DNA of 64,000 nt from Burkholderia dolosa (lineage in GTDB: Bacteria; Pseudomonadota; Gammaproteobacteria; Burkholderiales; Burkholderiaceae): assembly GCF_902499135.1 (NCBI RefSeq), contig NZ_CABVPR010000027.1:16560-80559 (forward strand), written 5' to 3'. The notes beneath the pieces are model-generated. The model had not been told where the DNA came from. It made no database searches and saw only the letters and a program-made list of their open reading frames with translations. Positions 63,577 through 64,000 of this stretch are shown piece after piece (position 1 is the stretch's first letter; each line of letters starts with the position of its first letter). Both the position numbers and the translations under genes were made by a program.

Positions 63577-64000
63577 TCATTCATTCGGGCCGGCGGCGGG
63601 CGGCACCAGGTGCTCGCCGCCGTCGACGGTCAGCGTCGCGCCCGTGACGCCGGGCGCGCTCGCGAGATAGCAGGCGGCCGCCGCGACGTCGTCCGCATGC
63701 GGCGCATGACCGCGCACCAGCGCGGCGACGCGCACCTTCGGCGCGAGCGCGAGCGCCAGCGCGGACGTCGCGCGGTGCAGCGCCGCCTGCATCAGCGCAT
63801 GCGACAGCCGGTCGGGCGCCGGATGAAACAGCGCCTGGTCCAGCACGTGGATCGCGCATGCGCGCAGCGTTTCGTCGTCGCGCGCGGCGTCGGGCGTCGC
63901 GTCGGCGAGCGCGCGGGCCAGCGCGAGCGGCGCCGTCACGTTGCGCGCGAGCGCGCCGGCGAGCGTCGCGCCGTCGAACGTATGCGCGTCGTCGAGGCCC
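63577..64000 (-). CDS. SDR family oxidoreductase, 3' part (start outside window)
   Basis: C-terminal 140 or so residues of a short-chain dehydrogenase; the start lies beyond 64000. The region LARNVTAPLALARAL is the typical SDR helix after the NN-G motif. The closing ADDVAAAACYLASAPGVTGA then TLTVDGGEHL is the standard SDR ending. It precedes folB on the same strand, so a pteridine-reductase-like (FolM-type) role is possible, but the active-site region in view does not show the Y-x-x-x-K pair clearly. Confidence 0.82.
   Translation of the reverse strand, partial: GLDDAHTFDGATLAGALARNVTAPLALARALADATPDAARDDETLRACAIHVLDQALFHPAPDRLSHALMQAALHRATSALALALAPKVRVAALVRGHAPHADDVAAAACYLASAPGVTGATLTVDGGEHLVPPAAGPNE

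Overview
The window is a high-GC, densely coded chromosomal segment with no rRNA, tRNA, mobile element or CRISPR. Gene content and family types point to a Burkholderia, probably the B. cepacia complex or a close relative: an Flg cluster with sigma-28 promoters, a Gram-negative porin, a DUF3138 barrel, paired short chromate transporters and a DUF4810/DUF799 lipoprotein set. The species call is inference, because no marker gene was compared.

Layout. 1-5163 (+): dppBCDF dipeptide ABC transporter (its binding protein lies outside the window) followed by a coupled TraB/GumN protein. 5164-5712: a non-coding stretch with a promoter, a hairpin and a strong terminator, a candidate small RNA. 5713-8899: pxpBCA 5-oxoprolinase genes (-) with a divergent winged-helix regulator. 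8977-14695: 5-formyl-THF cyclo-ligase (-), soluble lytic transglycosylase, NDUFA9-like protein, GST and cca (+). 14821-29110: flagellar rod, hook and ring cluster, with flgN-flgM and flgA on the minus strand and flgBCDEFGHIJ, ycgR and flgKL on the plus strand. Sequence matches to sigma-28 promoters precede flgM, ycgR and flgK. 29405-36439: RutG-type pyrimidine permease, LysR regulator, two half-size chromate transporters, a DUF1275 protein, a porin and small hypothetical genes. 36682-40385: glutathione reductase and a three-lipoprotein operon.

40623-56087 is the most distinctive block. It is a putrescine uptake and catabolism locus of about 15 kb. On the minus strand, in transcription order, are puuD, puuA, spuC, potF, potG, potH, potI, a DUF3138 outer-membrane-barrel gene and two tandem puuB-type oxidases. 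The regulator puuR and the dehydrogenase puuC diverge from it. The locus therefore carries import (PotFGHI, possibly with a dedicated outer-membrane channel), the gamma-glutamyl route (PuuA, PuuB, PuuC, PuuD) and a direct transamination route (SpuC), all behind one divergent control region.

56144-64000: a CopZ-like copper chaperone with a CueR-type promoter, a cupredoxin/FTR1 iron-permease pair, two small unknown genes, glmS, glmU, ttcA broken by a single amber codon, folB, and the end of an SDR gene that runs off the window.
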